A DNA stretch of 55,418 nucleotides from DYQY01 sp964643725 (lineage in GTDB: Bacteria > Margulisbacteria > Riflemargulisbacteria > GWF2-35-9 > DYQY01). Position 1 is the first letter of the stretch. Every line of letters starts with the position of its first letter. Location: positions 1-55,418 of the forward strand of contig CAZXTL010000010.1 in assembly GCA_964643725.1 (NCBI GenBank). Direction: 5' to 3'. The position numbers and the translations under genes are program-made. Positions 17,023 to 25,665 of the stretch are shown piece after piece. Below the pieces are notes generated by a model. It ran no database searches, was not told the DNA's origin, and saw only the letters and a list, made by a program, of their open reading frames with translations.

Positions 17023-17363
17023 CCTCAGATCAGTCCTTTGTTGATTTTATCATCGAACAAATAGAATCAGCTGGACATATAACATTTAGGAAAATGTTTG
17101 GCGAATATGCGATTTATTGTGATGGTAAAGTTGTGGCACTGATTTGTGATGATCAACTTTTTGTTAAGGCTACTGAAGATGGCAAGAAGTTCATAGGTAA
17201 AGTTAAAGAAGCACCAGCGTATCCAGGAGCCAAAATGAGTTACCTAATAGAAGATAAGTTTGAAGACAGAGAGTGGATTAGTGAACTAATCCAGATTACA
17301 GCTAAAGCACTTCCGGAACCTAAACCTAAAAAGAAGAAAGCAAAAAAACAGAGACAGCTTTAA
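17019..17363 (+). CDS. TfoX/Sxy N-terminal domain family protein
   Basis: The 114 residues match the TfoX N-terminal domain: FRKMFGEYAIYCDGKVVALICDDQLFVKAT and AYPGAKMSYLIED. In Gammaproteobacteria TfoX activates competence, but single-domain homologues occur widely with no known role. The last residues form a Lys-rich tail (PKPKKKKAKKQR). It starts with GTG overlapping the preceding stop codon (GTGA). It is convergent with the OmpA-like gene, overlapping by 4 bases. Confidence 0.85.
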   Translation: MTSDQSFVDFIIEQIESAGHITFRKMFGEYAIYCDGKVVALICDDQLFVKATEDGKKFIGKVKEAPAYPGAKMSYLIEDKFEDREWISELIQITAKALPEPKPKKKKAKKQRQL

Positions 17364-18301
17364 ATCGTTGATGCCTCAATACGTCTATTTAATGCACGTC
17401 CTGCTTCAGTCTTGTTTGTAGCAACAGGATTAACTCCGCCAAGACCTTGAATTTGAATTCTTTTTTTGTTTATACCATATTTATAAATTAGTACATTGCC
17501 TACAGCTTTTGCTCTCATTTCTGACAGTTTTTGATTAAATGCTTTATTCCCTTGGTTATCGGTATACCCTTTTATTAATAGTTTTATTTCAGGGTGGTTA
17601 ATAAGAAATTCTGCATATTTTTGAAGAGACACATCGTATTTCCCTTTAACAACAGATGCACCTGAGTCAAAAGTTATTTTCATGTTCATTTTTTCTACTT
17701 TGCCTGTTTTTATAAATGCTTCTTCAAGCTCACTTTTGAATGAGGTTTTAACCGGTGCTTTAATTTCAGGTGCAACTGGTTTAATAACTTCAGCAACAGC
17801 GTGAGCATTCTGTTCAAGAGGCATAGAGAGCATAACTTGATAAATAGTGTCATTTCCTAGCGTGTTGCCGTAGTAAATGTTTTTTATTTCTAATCTAGGG
17901 GTAAAGTAGTCGTTAATCTTTATAAAACATCCGAATCCAACATCTAAACCTATTCGAGCATTATATCCACCAACTCCGCCAATTCCTGTTAGAACATATG
18001 GTGTTATTAGATCAATTTTTTCAAACTGGTATAGAAGATTAATTCCACCACCTAAAAGTAAGGTGTTTTCACCTGAGCTTTTTACTGAGCTTTGTATGAA
18101 TCCAACGTTGTAGTCTACAAAGAAAGCTTCTGAAAGCTTTTCAGTATAATAAGTTCCTATTTCCCAAGAATCTTTTAGATTTTTTGTTCGATCCATATAA
18201 TGATAGGCTAAGTAAGGTGAAACATATGCTGTAGAAGAGTACGCAAAGGAAAGTATTGATAAGATAAAAGAAAAAATGATAGCAACTTTGTTTATGTTCA
18301 T
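17360..18301 (-). CDS. OmpA family outer membrane protein, paralogue 1
   Basis: The 313-residue protein has a Sec signal peptide (about residues 1-24, FSFILSILSFAYSSTA). An N-terminal beta-barrel-like domain (about 25-170) precedes a linker rich in Pro/Val/Ala and an OmpA peptidoglycan-binding domain (about 205-313), with KITFDSGASVVKG, IKGYTDNQGN, LSEMRAKAVGNVL and GRALNRRIEAS. It should span the outer membrane and tie it to peptidoglycan. AGGAG lies before the ATG, and a TTGACT/TACTAT promoter stands upstream. It is closely related to the gene at 19125-19985 and is longer in the linker. Confidence 0.9.
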   Translation of the reverse strand: MNINKVAIIFSFILSILSFAYSSTAYVSPYLAYHYMDRTKNLKDSWEIGTYYTEKLSEAFFVDYNVGFIQSSVKSSGENTLLLGGGINLLYQFEKIDLITPYVLTGIGGVGGYNARIGLDVGFGCFIKINDYFTPRLEIKNIYYGNTLGNDTIYQVMLSMPLEQNAHAVAEVIKPVAPEIKAPVKTSFKSELEEAFIKTGKVEKMNMKITFDSGASVVKGKYDVSLQKYAEFLINHPEIKLLIKGYTDNQGNKAFNQKLSEMRAKAVGNVLIYKYGINKKRIQIQGLGGVNPVATNKTEAGRALNRRIEASTI

Positions 18302-18329
18302 GATTTGTCTCCTTTAGACTGTAATACAC

Positions 18330-18358
18330 ATAGTAAATTAGAGTGAGTTAGAAGTCAA
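18330..18358 (-). promoter_or_regulatory. predicted sigma70-type promoter of OmpA paralogue 1
   Basis: On the minus strand TTGACT (18353-18358), 17-nt spacer, TACTAT (18330-18335), followed by a short leader with AGGAG before the ATG at 18301. It has the same -35 hexamer and spacing as the promoter of OmpA paralogue 2. Confidence 0.7.
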
Positions 18359-18441
18359 ATTTCATCATTAAGTTGATTTTAAATACTCACTAGCAAGCAA
18401 TATGTCGTAAAGTGATTATAATAATCCCTGCGATTTTTAAA

Positions 18442-18469
18442 TTGTAATCAAACAGTAAATTCGTATAAT
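18442..18469 (+). promoter_or_regulatory. predicted promoter of the DUF975 gene
   Basis: TTGTAA (18442-18447), 16-nt spacer, TATAAT (18464-18469), then a leader of about 30 nt with AAGGCGG before the GTG at 18508. Confidence 0.5.
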
Positions 18470-18507
18470 GAGTAAGTAACTAGGCAAATAATGAAAGGCG
18501 GATATTT

Positions 18508-19092
18508 GTGACACATAAGAATTCCGAGATATTAAGTTCCGTAAGAGAATTGTTGGTTGGCAGTTGGGGATTAGCCTTGGGGGCTTATTTTGTTATTACT
18601 GTTATTTTCATGTTATTGGGTAACATTCCTCTTTTTGGCTGGATTGCTTGTCTTTTATTAAATGGACCATTTAGTGTTGGGTTGGCAATTTTTTCTTTAA
18701 ATCTAGTTAGAGGCAGAAAAGTAGAATTTAAACAAATTTTTGATGGTCTTAATAGGTTTGGTGTTGCAATGGCCGCTTATCTACATGTATTTCTTTATAC
18801 ATTTTTAGGCTTTTTGTTATTTATTATTCCAGGAATAATTATTTTTCTGACATATAGTATGACTTTTTATATTATTTCTGATAATTATAAAATATCAGAA
18901 AAAGAAGCAATGTATCAAAGTAAAGAGCTAATGACGGGAAATAAGTGGAAACTTTTTTGTCTTTATTGTAGATTCTTTGGTTGGTTTATTGTTAGTATTT
19001 TAACTTTAGGAATTGGGTTTCTTTGGTTGGCTCCATATGTTGGAATTAGTGTTGCTAAGTTTTATGATGATATAAAATTTGATATTAAATAA
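18508..19092 (+). CDS. DUF975 family integral membrane protein
   Basis: The 194 residues hold about five transmembrane segments. The arrangement, with LLNGPFSVGLAIFSLNLVRGRKVEFKQIFDGLNRFG and SMTFYIISDNYKISEKEAMYQSKELMTGNKWKLF, is typical of DUF975. No function is established for the family. The start is GTG, supported by AAGGCGG about 8 nt upstream. It sits alone between two divergently and convergently placed OmpA paralogues and ends at a hairpin terminator shared with the second one. Confidence 0.8.
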   Translation: MTHKNSEILSSVRELLVGSWGLALGAYFVITVIFMLLGNIPLFGWIACLLLNGPFSVGLAIFSLNLVRGRKVEFKQIFDGLNRFGVAMAAYLHVFLYTFLGFLLFIIPGIIIFLTYSMTFYIISDNYKISEKEAMYQSKELMTGNKWKLFCLYCRFFGWFIVSILTLGIGFLWLAPYVGISVAKFYDDIKFDIK

Positions 19093-19118
19093 GCCCCATT
19101 TCTAGGGCTTATTTGTTT
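19088..19118. terminator. bidirectional intrinsic terminator
   Basis: AATAAGCCC (19088-19096) pairs perfectly with GGGCTTATT (19105-19113) around an 8-nt loop, followed by TGTTTT. It lies between the convergent DUF975 gene and OmpA paralogue 2. The A-rich left flank would act as the U-tract for the minus strand. Confidence 0.8.
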
Positions 19119-19124
19119 TACGAA

Positions 19125-19985
19125 TTAGAGAGTTGAAGCTTCTATTCTTCTGTTCATTGCTCGACCTTCAGCTGTATCATTTGATGTAACTGGGTTAGTT
19201 TCGCCAAGTCCTTCAGCTGTAATACGATCCTTGCTAATGCCAAAGTTTTTAGTTAGAACATTTGCTACTGCCTCTGCTCTCATTTGTGATAACTGCTGGT
19301 TAACTTCTTCTGCTCCAATATTGTCAGTATAACCTTTTATCATAAGCTTAACGGTTGGATGTTGAATAAGAAATTCTGCATAATCTTGAAGTGATAGTAA
19401 ATATTCTTCCTTTACGGTTGATGCGCCAGAGTCAAAGTTTATTTTCATGTCTAGTTTTTCTACTTTACCACTTTTCTTAAATGATTCTTCAAGTTCATTT
19501 TTTACTAAAGGCCATGTTAAAACAATTTGATAAACAGTATCGTTGCCCAGCGTATTTCCGTAGTAAATGTTTTTTACTTCGAATCTAGGTTCAAAGTAAT
19601 TACTAAATTTAACCTTTACTCCTAGCCCAAGGTTAAGTCCTGCTCTGGATTCATAGCCAATATCTCCACCAATTCCGCCAAGTACGTATGGTGTTACTCT
19701 TCCAAATTTAGCTATATTGTAAAGCGCATTAACTCCGCCAGCTAGAAGCAATTTGCCTTCTGATGAACTTTTTATAGCGCTAAGAACAAGTCCAAGGTTG
19801 TAATCTAAATATAGCTGATCACTAATTTGATCAGTATAATAAACGCCTAGCTCCCACCCATTATTTAGGTCTCTTGTCTGGTCCATATAGTGATACCCCA
19901 AGTAAGGTGAAAACACTGCATTTGAAGAATAACTTACAGAAAACAAAGACAAAATTAAAGATAATAAGACTATAACTTTTTTCAT
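19125..19985 (-). CDS. OmpA family outer membrane protein, paralogue 2
   Basis: The 286-residue protein has a signal peptide (LLSLILSLFSVSYSSNA), a beta-barrel-like N-terminal domain and a C-terminal OmpA peptidoglycan-binding domain (KINFDSGASTVKEEY, IKGYTDNIGAEEVN, LSQMRAEAVANVL, GRAMNRRIEAS). It is plainly a duplicate of the gene at 17360-18301: blocks such as SPYLxYHYMD and VKNIYYGNTLGNDTVYQ are nearly identical. It lacks most of the linker between the two domains. AGGAGG precedes the ATG. Confidence 0.9.
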   Translation of the reverse strand: MKKVIVLLSLILSLFSVSYSSNAVFSPYLGYHYMDQTRDLNNGWELGVYYTDQISDQLYLDYNLGLVLSAIKSSSEGKLLLAGGVNALYNIAKFGRVTPYVLGGIGGDIGYESRAGLNLGLGVKVKFSNYFEPRFEVKNIYYGNTLGNDTVYQIVLTWPLVKNELEESFKKSGKVEKLDMKINFDSGASTVKEEYLLSLQDYAEFLIQHPTVKLMIKGYTDNIGAEEVNQQLSQMRAEAVANVLTKNFGISKDRITAEGLGETNPVTSNDTAEGRAMNRRIEASTL

Positions 19986-20014
19986 TTTTACCCCTCCTAT
20001 TTATAGTAATGGAT

Positions 20015-20043
20015 ATATTAGATTACTTAAAAATCCAAGTCAA
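20015..20043 (-). promoter_or_regulatory. predicted sigma70-type promoter of OmpA paralogue 2
   Basis: On the minus strand TTGACT (20038-20043), 17-nt spacer, TAATAT (20015-20020), then a leader with AGGAGG before the ATG at 19985. Confidence 0.7.
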
Positions 20044-20090
20044 TCTATTATGAATTAGACGTCATTTGAATATTTGCTGATATAATGATT

Positions 20091-20114
20091 GGTTCATTGG
20101 TTCATTGGTTCAAT
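20091..20114 (+). repeat. 8-bp tandem repeat (GGTTCATT, 3 units)
   Basis: GGTTCATT, GGTTCATT and GGTTCAAT follow each other without gaps between a TATAAT at 20081-20086 and the GTG start of the EamA gene. The unit is the reverse complement of the AATGAACC units in front of rnhB. Confidence 0.8.
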
Positions 20115-20129
20115 GGGAAAGGAAATACA

Positions 20130-21002
20130 GTGAAAATAAGAGTTTTTATTGCATTAATGGCAGTTTATATTATTTGGGGTTCAACCTATTTGGCTATGAA
20201 AACCGCTGTCCATACTTATCCGCCTTATTTGATGAGCGGGATTAGGTTTTTTATGGCAGGAATTTTCTTTTTTCTTATTTTATTTTTGTTTCGTAGAGTT
20301 AATTATCCAACAATAAAGCAGTGGATTAATTCTGCGATTATTGGTGCTTTATTTTTTGGTGGGGGAACAGGGCTTGTCGGTTATGCTCAGATATCTGTAT
20401 CTAGCAGTATTGCCTCGATGGCTGTCGCTATAATTCCGATTTGGGTTTGTATTCTTGCCATGATTCTAAAAGATTATCCTAGTCCTAAGGAGTTTATTGG
20501 CGTAGTGATTGGGTTTATTGGTATTGTTGTCTTGAATTTGTCATCACAAATAATGATTGATCCAATCGGAGGAATACTGCTTTTCTTGGCGCCATTGTTA
20601 TGGTCAATAGGAACAATCCTTTCTCGAAAGTTGGATTTACCTACAGGCGCAATGAGGACAGTAACACAGTTAATTACTGGCGGACTTGTATGTTTGTTAG
20701 TAAGTGTTTTTATTAAGGAGCCATGGTCAATGCCTCAGCCTGAAGCCTATTGGAGTATGTTGTATTTGATTATTTTCGGTTCACTTATCGCCTTTACTGC
20801 TTATAATTACCTTTTAGAGAATTCTTCGCCAGTGCTTGCAACAAGTTATGCTTTTGTTAATCCCTTAATTGCTGCTTTGCTTGGGGTGCTTGTTGGTGAA
20901 ATCTGGAGCTTGCAATTATCTTTAGCTTTGGGGTTAATTTGTTTTGGTGTTGTTTTTGTTGTTTTTGGTCAGGAAAAATATAGTTCAGTTGAAAGAAAAT
21001 AG
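20130..21002 (+). CDS. EamA/DMT family transporter
   Basis: About ten transmembrane helices in 290 residues, built from two EamA repeats. The first starts with MAVYIIWGSTYLAMKTAV, the second near LLFLAPLLWSIGTILSRKL, and it ends SYAFVNPLIAALLGVLVGE. This is the classic drug/metabolite exporter form, for example amino-acid or metabolite efflux; the substrate is not predictable. The GTG at 20130 is chosen because GGAAAGGA lies before it. An in-frame ATG at 20085 overlaps TATAAT and would add a tail encoded by the 8-bp repeats. The next gene follows after 2 nt. Confidence 0.85.
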   Translation: MKIRVFIALMAVYIIWGSTYLAMKTAVHTYPPYLMSGIRFFMAGIFFFLILFLFRRVNYPTIKQWINSAIIGALFFGGGTGLVGYAQISVSSSIASMAVAIIPIWVCILAMILKDYPSPKEFIGVVIGFIGIVVLNLSSQIMIDPIGGILLFLAPLLWSIGTILSRKLDLPTGAMRTVTQLITGGLVCLLVSVFIKEPWSMPQPEAYWSMLYLIIFGSLIAFTAYNYLLENSSPVLATSYAFVNPLIAALLGVLVGEIWSLQLSLALGLICFGVVFVVFGQEKYSSVERK

Positions 21003-21004
21003 TA

Positions 21005-22495
21005 ATGAAGGTTTTGCTTCTCCAACCACCAATCGAAGACTTTTATTTAACAGAGATTCGCACTTATCCGCTTGGTTTGCTTTATCTTGGTTCTTTCCTT
21101 AAAAAAAATGATATTGATGTAACAATATTAGATTGTTTAAGTCCTTATAAGAAAAAGACAATAACTTTGCCAAAACAGTTTTCTTATTTAAAGCAGATTT
21201 ATAGTGAAAAAGAAATTGGTCCTTTAAAACTTTTCGGTGCCTATTATAGATTCGGTTTATCTGATGATGAAATATTAGATAATATCGGGAAATCAAAGAC
21301 TGATTATATAGGAATTACTTGTAACTTTACTGCTTATTTTAATATAGTTGCTGAGCTCACACGGAAGATAAAAGAGCGATTTCCAAAAATTAAAATTGTG
21401 ATAGGCGGTTATCATGCCACAGTTTATCAAAAAGAGATTTCAGAAAGGTATCCTTGGATAGACCATGTTATTAAGGGCGCAGACGAGAATGAGTTTTTGA
21501 AAGTATTGGGTTTGCCTTTAGACAATGATAACTGTTTTACAAAAAATATTCCTGATAGAATCCTGATTAATTCCTCTAATTATCAGATGCACAGAAAGAA
21601 TTTTAGCTTTATTGTTGCCACCAGAGGTTGTCCGAAGAGATGTACTTTTTGTACCGTTGCTTCCATGCATGGAGATAGTTTTGTTTTGCGGCCAGTAGAT
21701 AATGTTATAGATGAAATGCAGAATTTATATTCATTGCACGGCGTAAGGGTGTTTGATTTTGAGGACGATAATTTATCATTAAATAGAGTTTGGTTTAAGG
21801 AATTGTTAGATAAGATTGTGGCTAAGTTTCCGCAAAGTGACATTCAGCTTTATGCAATGAATGGAATTTCCGTTGAGACACTTTCTTTGGATTTGTTACA
21901 AAAGATGTGGCGAGCGGGGTTTAGAAACTTGAATGTTTCCCTAGTGACAGCACAAGATGCAATAAAGCAGAAACTTAATAGACCATTTACTAATGAGCAG
22001 TTTGAACTAATTGTTCGAGAGGCTGTTTCTTTAGGCTATGAGGTAACGGCTTATTTGATTATAGGTCTTCTTGAGCAAACAAAGATAGAAATTAATGAGA
22101 CAATAGAATATCTGGCAAAGATGGGAGTTTTGATTGCGCCTTCGTTTTACTATCCCCCTCCAGGAACAATTGATTTCGATTGGCTTGTAAAGGAAGGTCG
22201 GATAGATAAAGATAACTGGATATCTTTTCGTTCTTCTGTTTTTCCTGTGGAGACTGAGTATTTAAAGCGAGAAGATTTGGTGTATTATTTTCAATATATT
22301 CGACTGCTTAATTTTTCTGAGGAGTTAAAGAAAAAATATCAGTTAACACAACTTAATTTAAATAACCTAGAGGCGATTACTGCTCTTACTTTTACTGAAA
22401 TGGATTCTTGTAAGGCAAGTGAGGAAGAGATAGGAATCGTTCAATTAAAAGAATATTTCGCGACTGGTATAATTAAGCGCGTTTTTAGAAAATAG
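21005..22495 (+). CDS. B12-binding domain radical SAM protein
   Basis: The 496-residue protein has an N-terminal cobalamin-binding domain (LLQPPIEDFYLTEIRTYPLGLLYLGSFL; YIGITCNFTAYFN; IVIGGYHATV). A radical SAM core follows with GCPKRCTFC (C209, C213, C216), which binds the 4Fe-4S cluster. Such enzymes often perform methylations or rearrangements in lipid, cofactor or natural-product pathways. The substrate cannot be told from sequence. It is coupled to the EamA transporter (2-nt gap), so the transporter might move its product; that is speculation. Confidence 0.88.
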   Translation: MKVLLLQPPIEDFYLTEIRTYPLGLLYLGSFLKKNDIDVTILDCLSPYKKKTITLPKQFSYLKQIYSEKEIGPLKLFGAYYRFGLSDDEILDNIGKSKTDYIGITCNFTAYFNIVAELTRKIKERFPKIKIVIGGYHATVYQKEISERYPWIDHVIKGADENEFLKVLGLPLDNDNCFTKNIPDRILINSSNYQMHRKNFSFIVATRGCPKRCTFCTVASMHGDSFVLRPVDNVIDEMQNLYSLHGVRVFDFEDDNLSLNRVWFKELLDKIVAKFPQSDIQLYAMNGISVETLSLDLLQKMWRAGFRNLNVSLVTAQDAIKQKLNRPFTNEQFELIVREAVSLGYEVTAYLIIGLLEQTKIEINETIEYLAKMGVLIAPSFYYPPPGTIDFDWLVKEGRIDKDNWISFRSSVFPVETEYLKREDLVYYFQYIRLLNFSEELKKKYQLTQLNLNNLEAITALTFTEMDSCKASEEEIGIVQLKEYFATGIIKRVFRK

Positions 22496-22571
22496 ATTTT
22501 ATTGTTTGATTTCCAATTTTATTAGCGATACCATTTCAAAGTAGAGATAGCAGAGAATAGAAGGTAATAAT

Positions 22572-24764
22572 ATGAAAAAAACTATTAATTTAACAATAGA
22601 TGGAATGAGTTGTGCTAGCTGTGTTTTGCACGTTGAAAATGATATTAAAGGCTTAACTGGTGTAATCGCTGCATCAGTAAACTTACCACTTAAAAGAGGT
22701 GAGGTTACTTTTGAATCAGACAAGCTAGCAGAAGAAGATATCATTAAGATAGTTATGAAGTCAGGATATAAGGCTAGACTTATGGAGGATAGTAGCCGTA
22801 ATCATGAAGAGCAGTCTACGAATCATCTTCATATAGAAGATCAGAAACATTTAAAAGAAAAGTTTTGGAAATTGATAGTTACCGCTTCGTTAAGTGCCAT
22901 TTTGTTAAGTATAAGTTTAGTTTGGAAAATTGATAGACACATGGAAATCATGATGATTCTTTCACTGGTAATTATATTCTACGGAGGTCGTGAGTTTTTC
23001 CTAAAAGGGATTCCAGATTTAATAAAAGGACGACCAGCAATGGATACACTTGTTGCATTGGGGATTGGTGCCGCCTTTATATATTCAACATATTTGGTTC
23101 TATTTACAAATAGAATGGAAGAATACTTTATGGATGTTGCGATTATCACTACTTTTGTTTTGCTTGGCAGATATTTAGAGGCAAGAGCAAAGGGAAGTGC
23201 TGGTGCAGCTATTAAAAAGTTATTAGAACTTTCACCTAAAATAGCGCATAGGGTTATGGCAAACGGAGAGATAGAAGAGATTAGTGCAAATAATATTCAA
23301 ATTGGGGATGTGCTAAGAGTTAAGCCTGGAGAACAAATTCCCACAGACGGTATTCTTACAGAAGGTTACGCAGCAATAGATGAGTCTATGGTTACTGGTG
23401 AAAGTATGCCAGCAGATAAAGTAGCAGATGATAAAGTTATCGGTGCAACGATTAATGGTAATACTGCATTTACTATGGTCGCAACAAAGGTTGGTGTCGA
23501 TACTGTTCTGTCTCAAATCGTAAAGATGGTGCAAGAGGCACAGATGCACAAGGCGCCTATTCAGAAATTGGTAGATGTAGTGGCTGGTTATTTTGTCTGG
23601 GGAGTATTATTGGTTGCAACTATTACTTTTGTTGCATGGTCGATTGTATATGGTGGCGTAACTTCAGCTGTTTTTGTTCCAACAGTTGCTGTTTTAATCA
23701 TAGCTTGTCCTTGTGCTCTTGGATTAGCAACTCCAATATCCATAGTTGTTGGTTCGGGTAAAGGCGCTCAACTGGGAATCATTATTAAAAAGACAGAAAG
23801 CCTAGAGAAAGCGCATAAGATTACCGCAATAGCATTTGATAAAACAGGAACAATTACCAAGGGGCACCCTGAGGTACAGGAGTTCGTGCTTTTGAAGGGA
23901 AAAGATGCAGATGCTCACGAGATTGCTTTGGCTTTAGAAGAACATTCTGAACACCCTTTAGCAAGAAGTATTATTTCTTATACCAAAACATTGGGAGTTA
24001 AGAATAGAGAGTCGGAAGTAAAAGACTTTTCCTCGCAAACAGGGTTTGGATTAAATGGACAAATAGTAGGCAAGAAATACTACATTGGAAATAGTAAATA
24101 CATGGAGCAATTAGGGTTACATAACTCACTCAGCAAAGAACAAATCAATAAAATGTATGACAAGGGATACACTGTGCTTTGTTTGGCTGACGAGAAAAGC
24201 GTTATTGCTTTATACGGCGTTCAGGATGGAATCAAAGAAAGTTCAAGAAATGCAATTAGGCTCTTACATAAACGTAAAATAAAGACCATTATGATAACAG
24301 GTGATAATGAAAAAGTAGCCAATGCCATAGCCAAAGAGGTTGGTATTGATGAAGTACATAGCGGAATCACACCAGACAAGAAAGCAGCTATTATTGCTGA
24401 CTTGCAAAAACAGGGCTATTTTGTCGCTATGGCGGGTGACGGCATAAATGATAGCCCTGCAATTGCAAAAGCAGATGTAGGCATTGCTATGGGCACAGGA
24501 ACTGATGTTGCGATAGAGACTGGTGATTTGGTGCTTGTAAAAGGTGATTTGCAAAAGGCTGTTGCGGCAATAGAGCTTTCTCGTGCAACATTAAAAAACA
24601 TCAAGCAAAATTTGTTTTGGGCGTTTATTTATAATACTGTTGGAATTCCGTTAGCTGCGTTTGGGTTTCTTAGTCCTGCTTTTTCCGCGGGAGCAATGGC
24701 TTTTTCATCTGTATCCGTTGTGCTGAATGCTTTAAGACTGAAGAGGTTTAAAGTTAATTTCTAG
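22572..24764 (+). CDS. copA: copper-translocating P1B-type ATPase
   Basis: The 730-residue protein has all landmarks of CopA. One N-terminal HMA domain carries GMSCASC (C14, C17). The transmembrane CPC motif is at 379-381 in IACPCALGLATP, and the phosphorylation site is D423 in DKTGTITKG. An HSEHPLARS segment and GDGINDSPA in the hinge complete the set. It exports Cu(I) to the periplasm using ATP. AAGG lies about 9 nt before the ATG. No copper chaperone or regulator gene is adjacent. The 3' end overlaps the convergent unknown gene by 11 bases. Confidence 0.95.
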   Translation: MKKTINLTIDGMSCASCVLHVENDIKGLTGVIAASVNLPLKRGEVTFESDKLAEEDIIKIVMKSGYKARLMEDSSRNHEEQSTNHLHIEDQKHLKEKFWKLIVTASLSAILLSISLVWKIDRHMEIMMILSLVIIFYGGREFFLKGIPDLIKGRPAMDTLVALGIGAAFIYSTYLVLFTNRMEEYFMDVAIITTFVLLGRYLEARAKGSAGAAIKKLLELSPKIAHRVMANGEIEEISANNIQIGDVLRVKPGEQIPTDGILTEGYAAIDESMVTGESMPADKVADDKVIGATINGNTAFTMVATKVGVDTVLSQIVKMVQEAQMHKAPIQKLVDVVAGYFVWGVLLVATITFVAWSIVYGGVTSAVFVPTVAVLIIACPCALGLATPISIVVGSGKGAQLGIIIKKTESLEKAHKITAIAFDKTGTITKGHPEVQEFVLLKGKDADAHEIALALEEHSEHPLARSIISYTKTLGVKNRESEVKDFSSQTGFGLNGQIVGKKYYIGNSKYMEQLGLHNSLSKEQINKMYDKGYTVLCLADEKSVIALYGVQDGIKESSRNAIRLLHKRKIKTIMITGDNEKVANAIAKEVGIDEVHSGITPDKKAAIIADLQKQGYFVAMAGDGINDSPAIAKADVGIAMGTGTDVAIETGDLVLVKGDLQKAVAAIELSRATLKNIKQNLFWAFIYNTVGIPLAAFGFLSPAFSAGAMAFSSVSVVLNALRLKRFKVNF

Positions 24765-25158
24765 GTAAATTTCTAGCTTCAGTTATAGCTGCAAGAATTT
24801 CTCTTAAATAAAACCTGGTTGTATCAAAACTAGGGGCTACCCAAAAAATATCTTGGTGGATAGTTGGATTTATAAGTTTTCCTGCTTTAACAGCGCCAAA
24901 AGCTATATCAGGACTTAATTCAGGGAAAGTTTTACAGGCTTCCCTTACAATTGGGATAATACAGCTTTCATGAGCGGTTTTGCATGCATATTCAACGATG
25001 GCTCTAGTGTTTTTTGGATTTCTTTCTATTGCTCTTATTACAACATCAACTACTGCAGCTTTCGCAATATCAGGTGTTAGTTTGTTGTTTATCAAAATTT
25101 TCAAGATATCACGAAATAAGATATTTTGTTCAGATATTCCTATAATTTTATATTTCAT
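24754..25158 (-). CDS. hypothetical protein, paralogue of its neighbour (copy B)
   Basis: This 134-residue helical protein belongs to no family I know. It shares with the upstream gene product the pattern NP-x-x-TR-x-IV near the middle, then IVR-x-A-x-K-x-x-PELS-x-DI-x-x-GAV and a C-terminal EAR-x-L-x-RN. That looks like a tandem duplication, with several short helical repeats about 30 residues long. No signal peptide or membrane segment. Its start overlaps the end of copy A by 11 bases, so they are translated together. It is convergent with copA. Confidence 0.7.
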   Translation of the reverse strand: MKYKIIGISEQNILFRDILKILINNKLTPDIAKAAVVDVVIRAIERNPKNTRAIVEYACKTAHESCIIPIVREACKTFPELSPDIAFGAVKAGKLINPTIHQDIFWVAPSFDTTRFYLREILAAITEARNLPRN

Positions 25159-25528
25159 TTAAATTTCGATGTAATCCTCTTGCTTCATTAGCGGCTGCGA
25201 TAATTTTGCCGAAATGAAAAATGCTTGACTCGGTAGCTACAATAACGATAGAGATGTGGAAGTTTTGGTCTATATGTCTACCTATACTAACTGCCCCATA
25301 AACTATGTCGGCACTTAGTTCAGGATAAGCCTTGGTGGCTTTACGTACAATATCTAAGATATATTGCGGTGCAAGCATAGTTGCTTGAGAAACTATGGTT
25401 CTAGTGTGTTCGGGGTTTCTGCTAATTAACCTTGCAACAATTTCAGGTGCTTGGCTTGGGTTTTTAGAGATAGCGCTAAGGCCATCAACGATAGCTAGTT
25501 CATGTATTCCTATTATTTTTTTCTTCAT
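25148..25528 (-). CDS. hypothetical protein, paralogue of its neighbour (copy A)
   Basis: A 126-residue helical protein of unknown function, first gene of the pair. Repeated motifs such as EIVARLISRNPEHTRTIVSQA and ILDIVRKATKAYPELSADI suggest an alpha-helical repeat scaffold. The N-terminus MKKKIIGIHE resembles that of copy B (MKYKIIGISE) and, more loosely, of the unknown gene at 38618-39169. No Shine-Dalgarno is seen; GATAAT lies 5 nt before the ATG. Confidence 0.7.
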   Translation of the reverse strand: MKKKIIGIHELAIVDGLSAISKNPSQAPEIVARLISRNPEHTRTIVSQATMLAPQYILDIVRKATKAYPELSADIVYGAVSIGRHIDQNFHISIVIVATESSIFHFGKIIAAANEARGLHRNLNEI

Positions 25529-25577
25529 ATTAAATTATCGATATTAAATAGAATTTGTCCCACAAAAGATACATTAC

Positions 25578-25664
25578 TGTTTAATTGTTTATCTGTTTAT
25601 TTGAAAAATCGTTTCTTCTTCTATTCACTATTTACGATTTACGATTAACTATTTACTATTAAGG
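25578..25664 (+). repeat. 8-bp then 7-bp degenerate tandem repeats upstream of the TrmH gene
   Basis: Three 8-bp units (TGTTTAAT, TGTTTATC, TGTTTATT) fill 25578-25601. Six 7-bp units (ATTCACT, ATTTACG twice, ATTAACT, ATTTACT, ATTAAGG) fill 25623-25664. The likely -10 TACTAT (25654-25659) lies within the heptamers, 6 nt before the ATG at 25666. Confidence 0.75.
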
Positions 25665-25665
25665 T

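Noticed and set aside
20085..20132. ATG at 20085 as the EamA gene start
   Set aside because: It overlaps TATAAT and would translate an 8-bp repeat. The GTG at 20130 has GGAAAGGA upstream and the normal family start.
25578..25664. Possible CRISPR or iteron array
   Set aside because: Units are contiguous 7-8 bp repeats without spacers, and no cas or rep gene is present.
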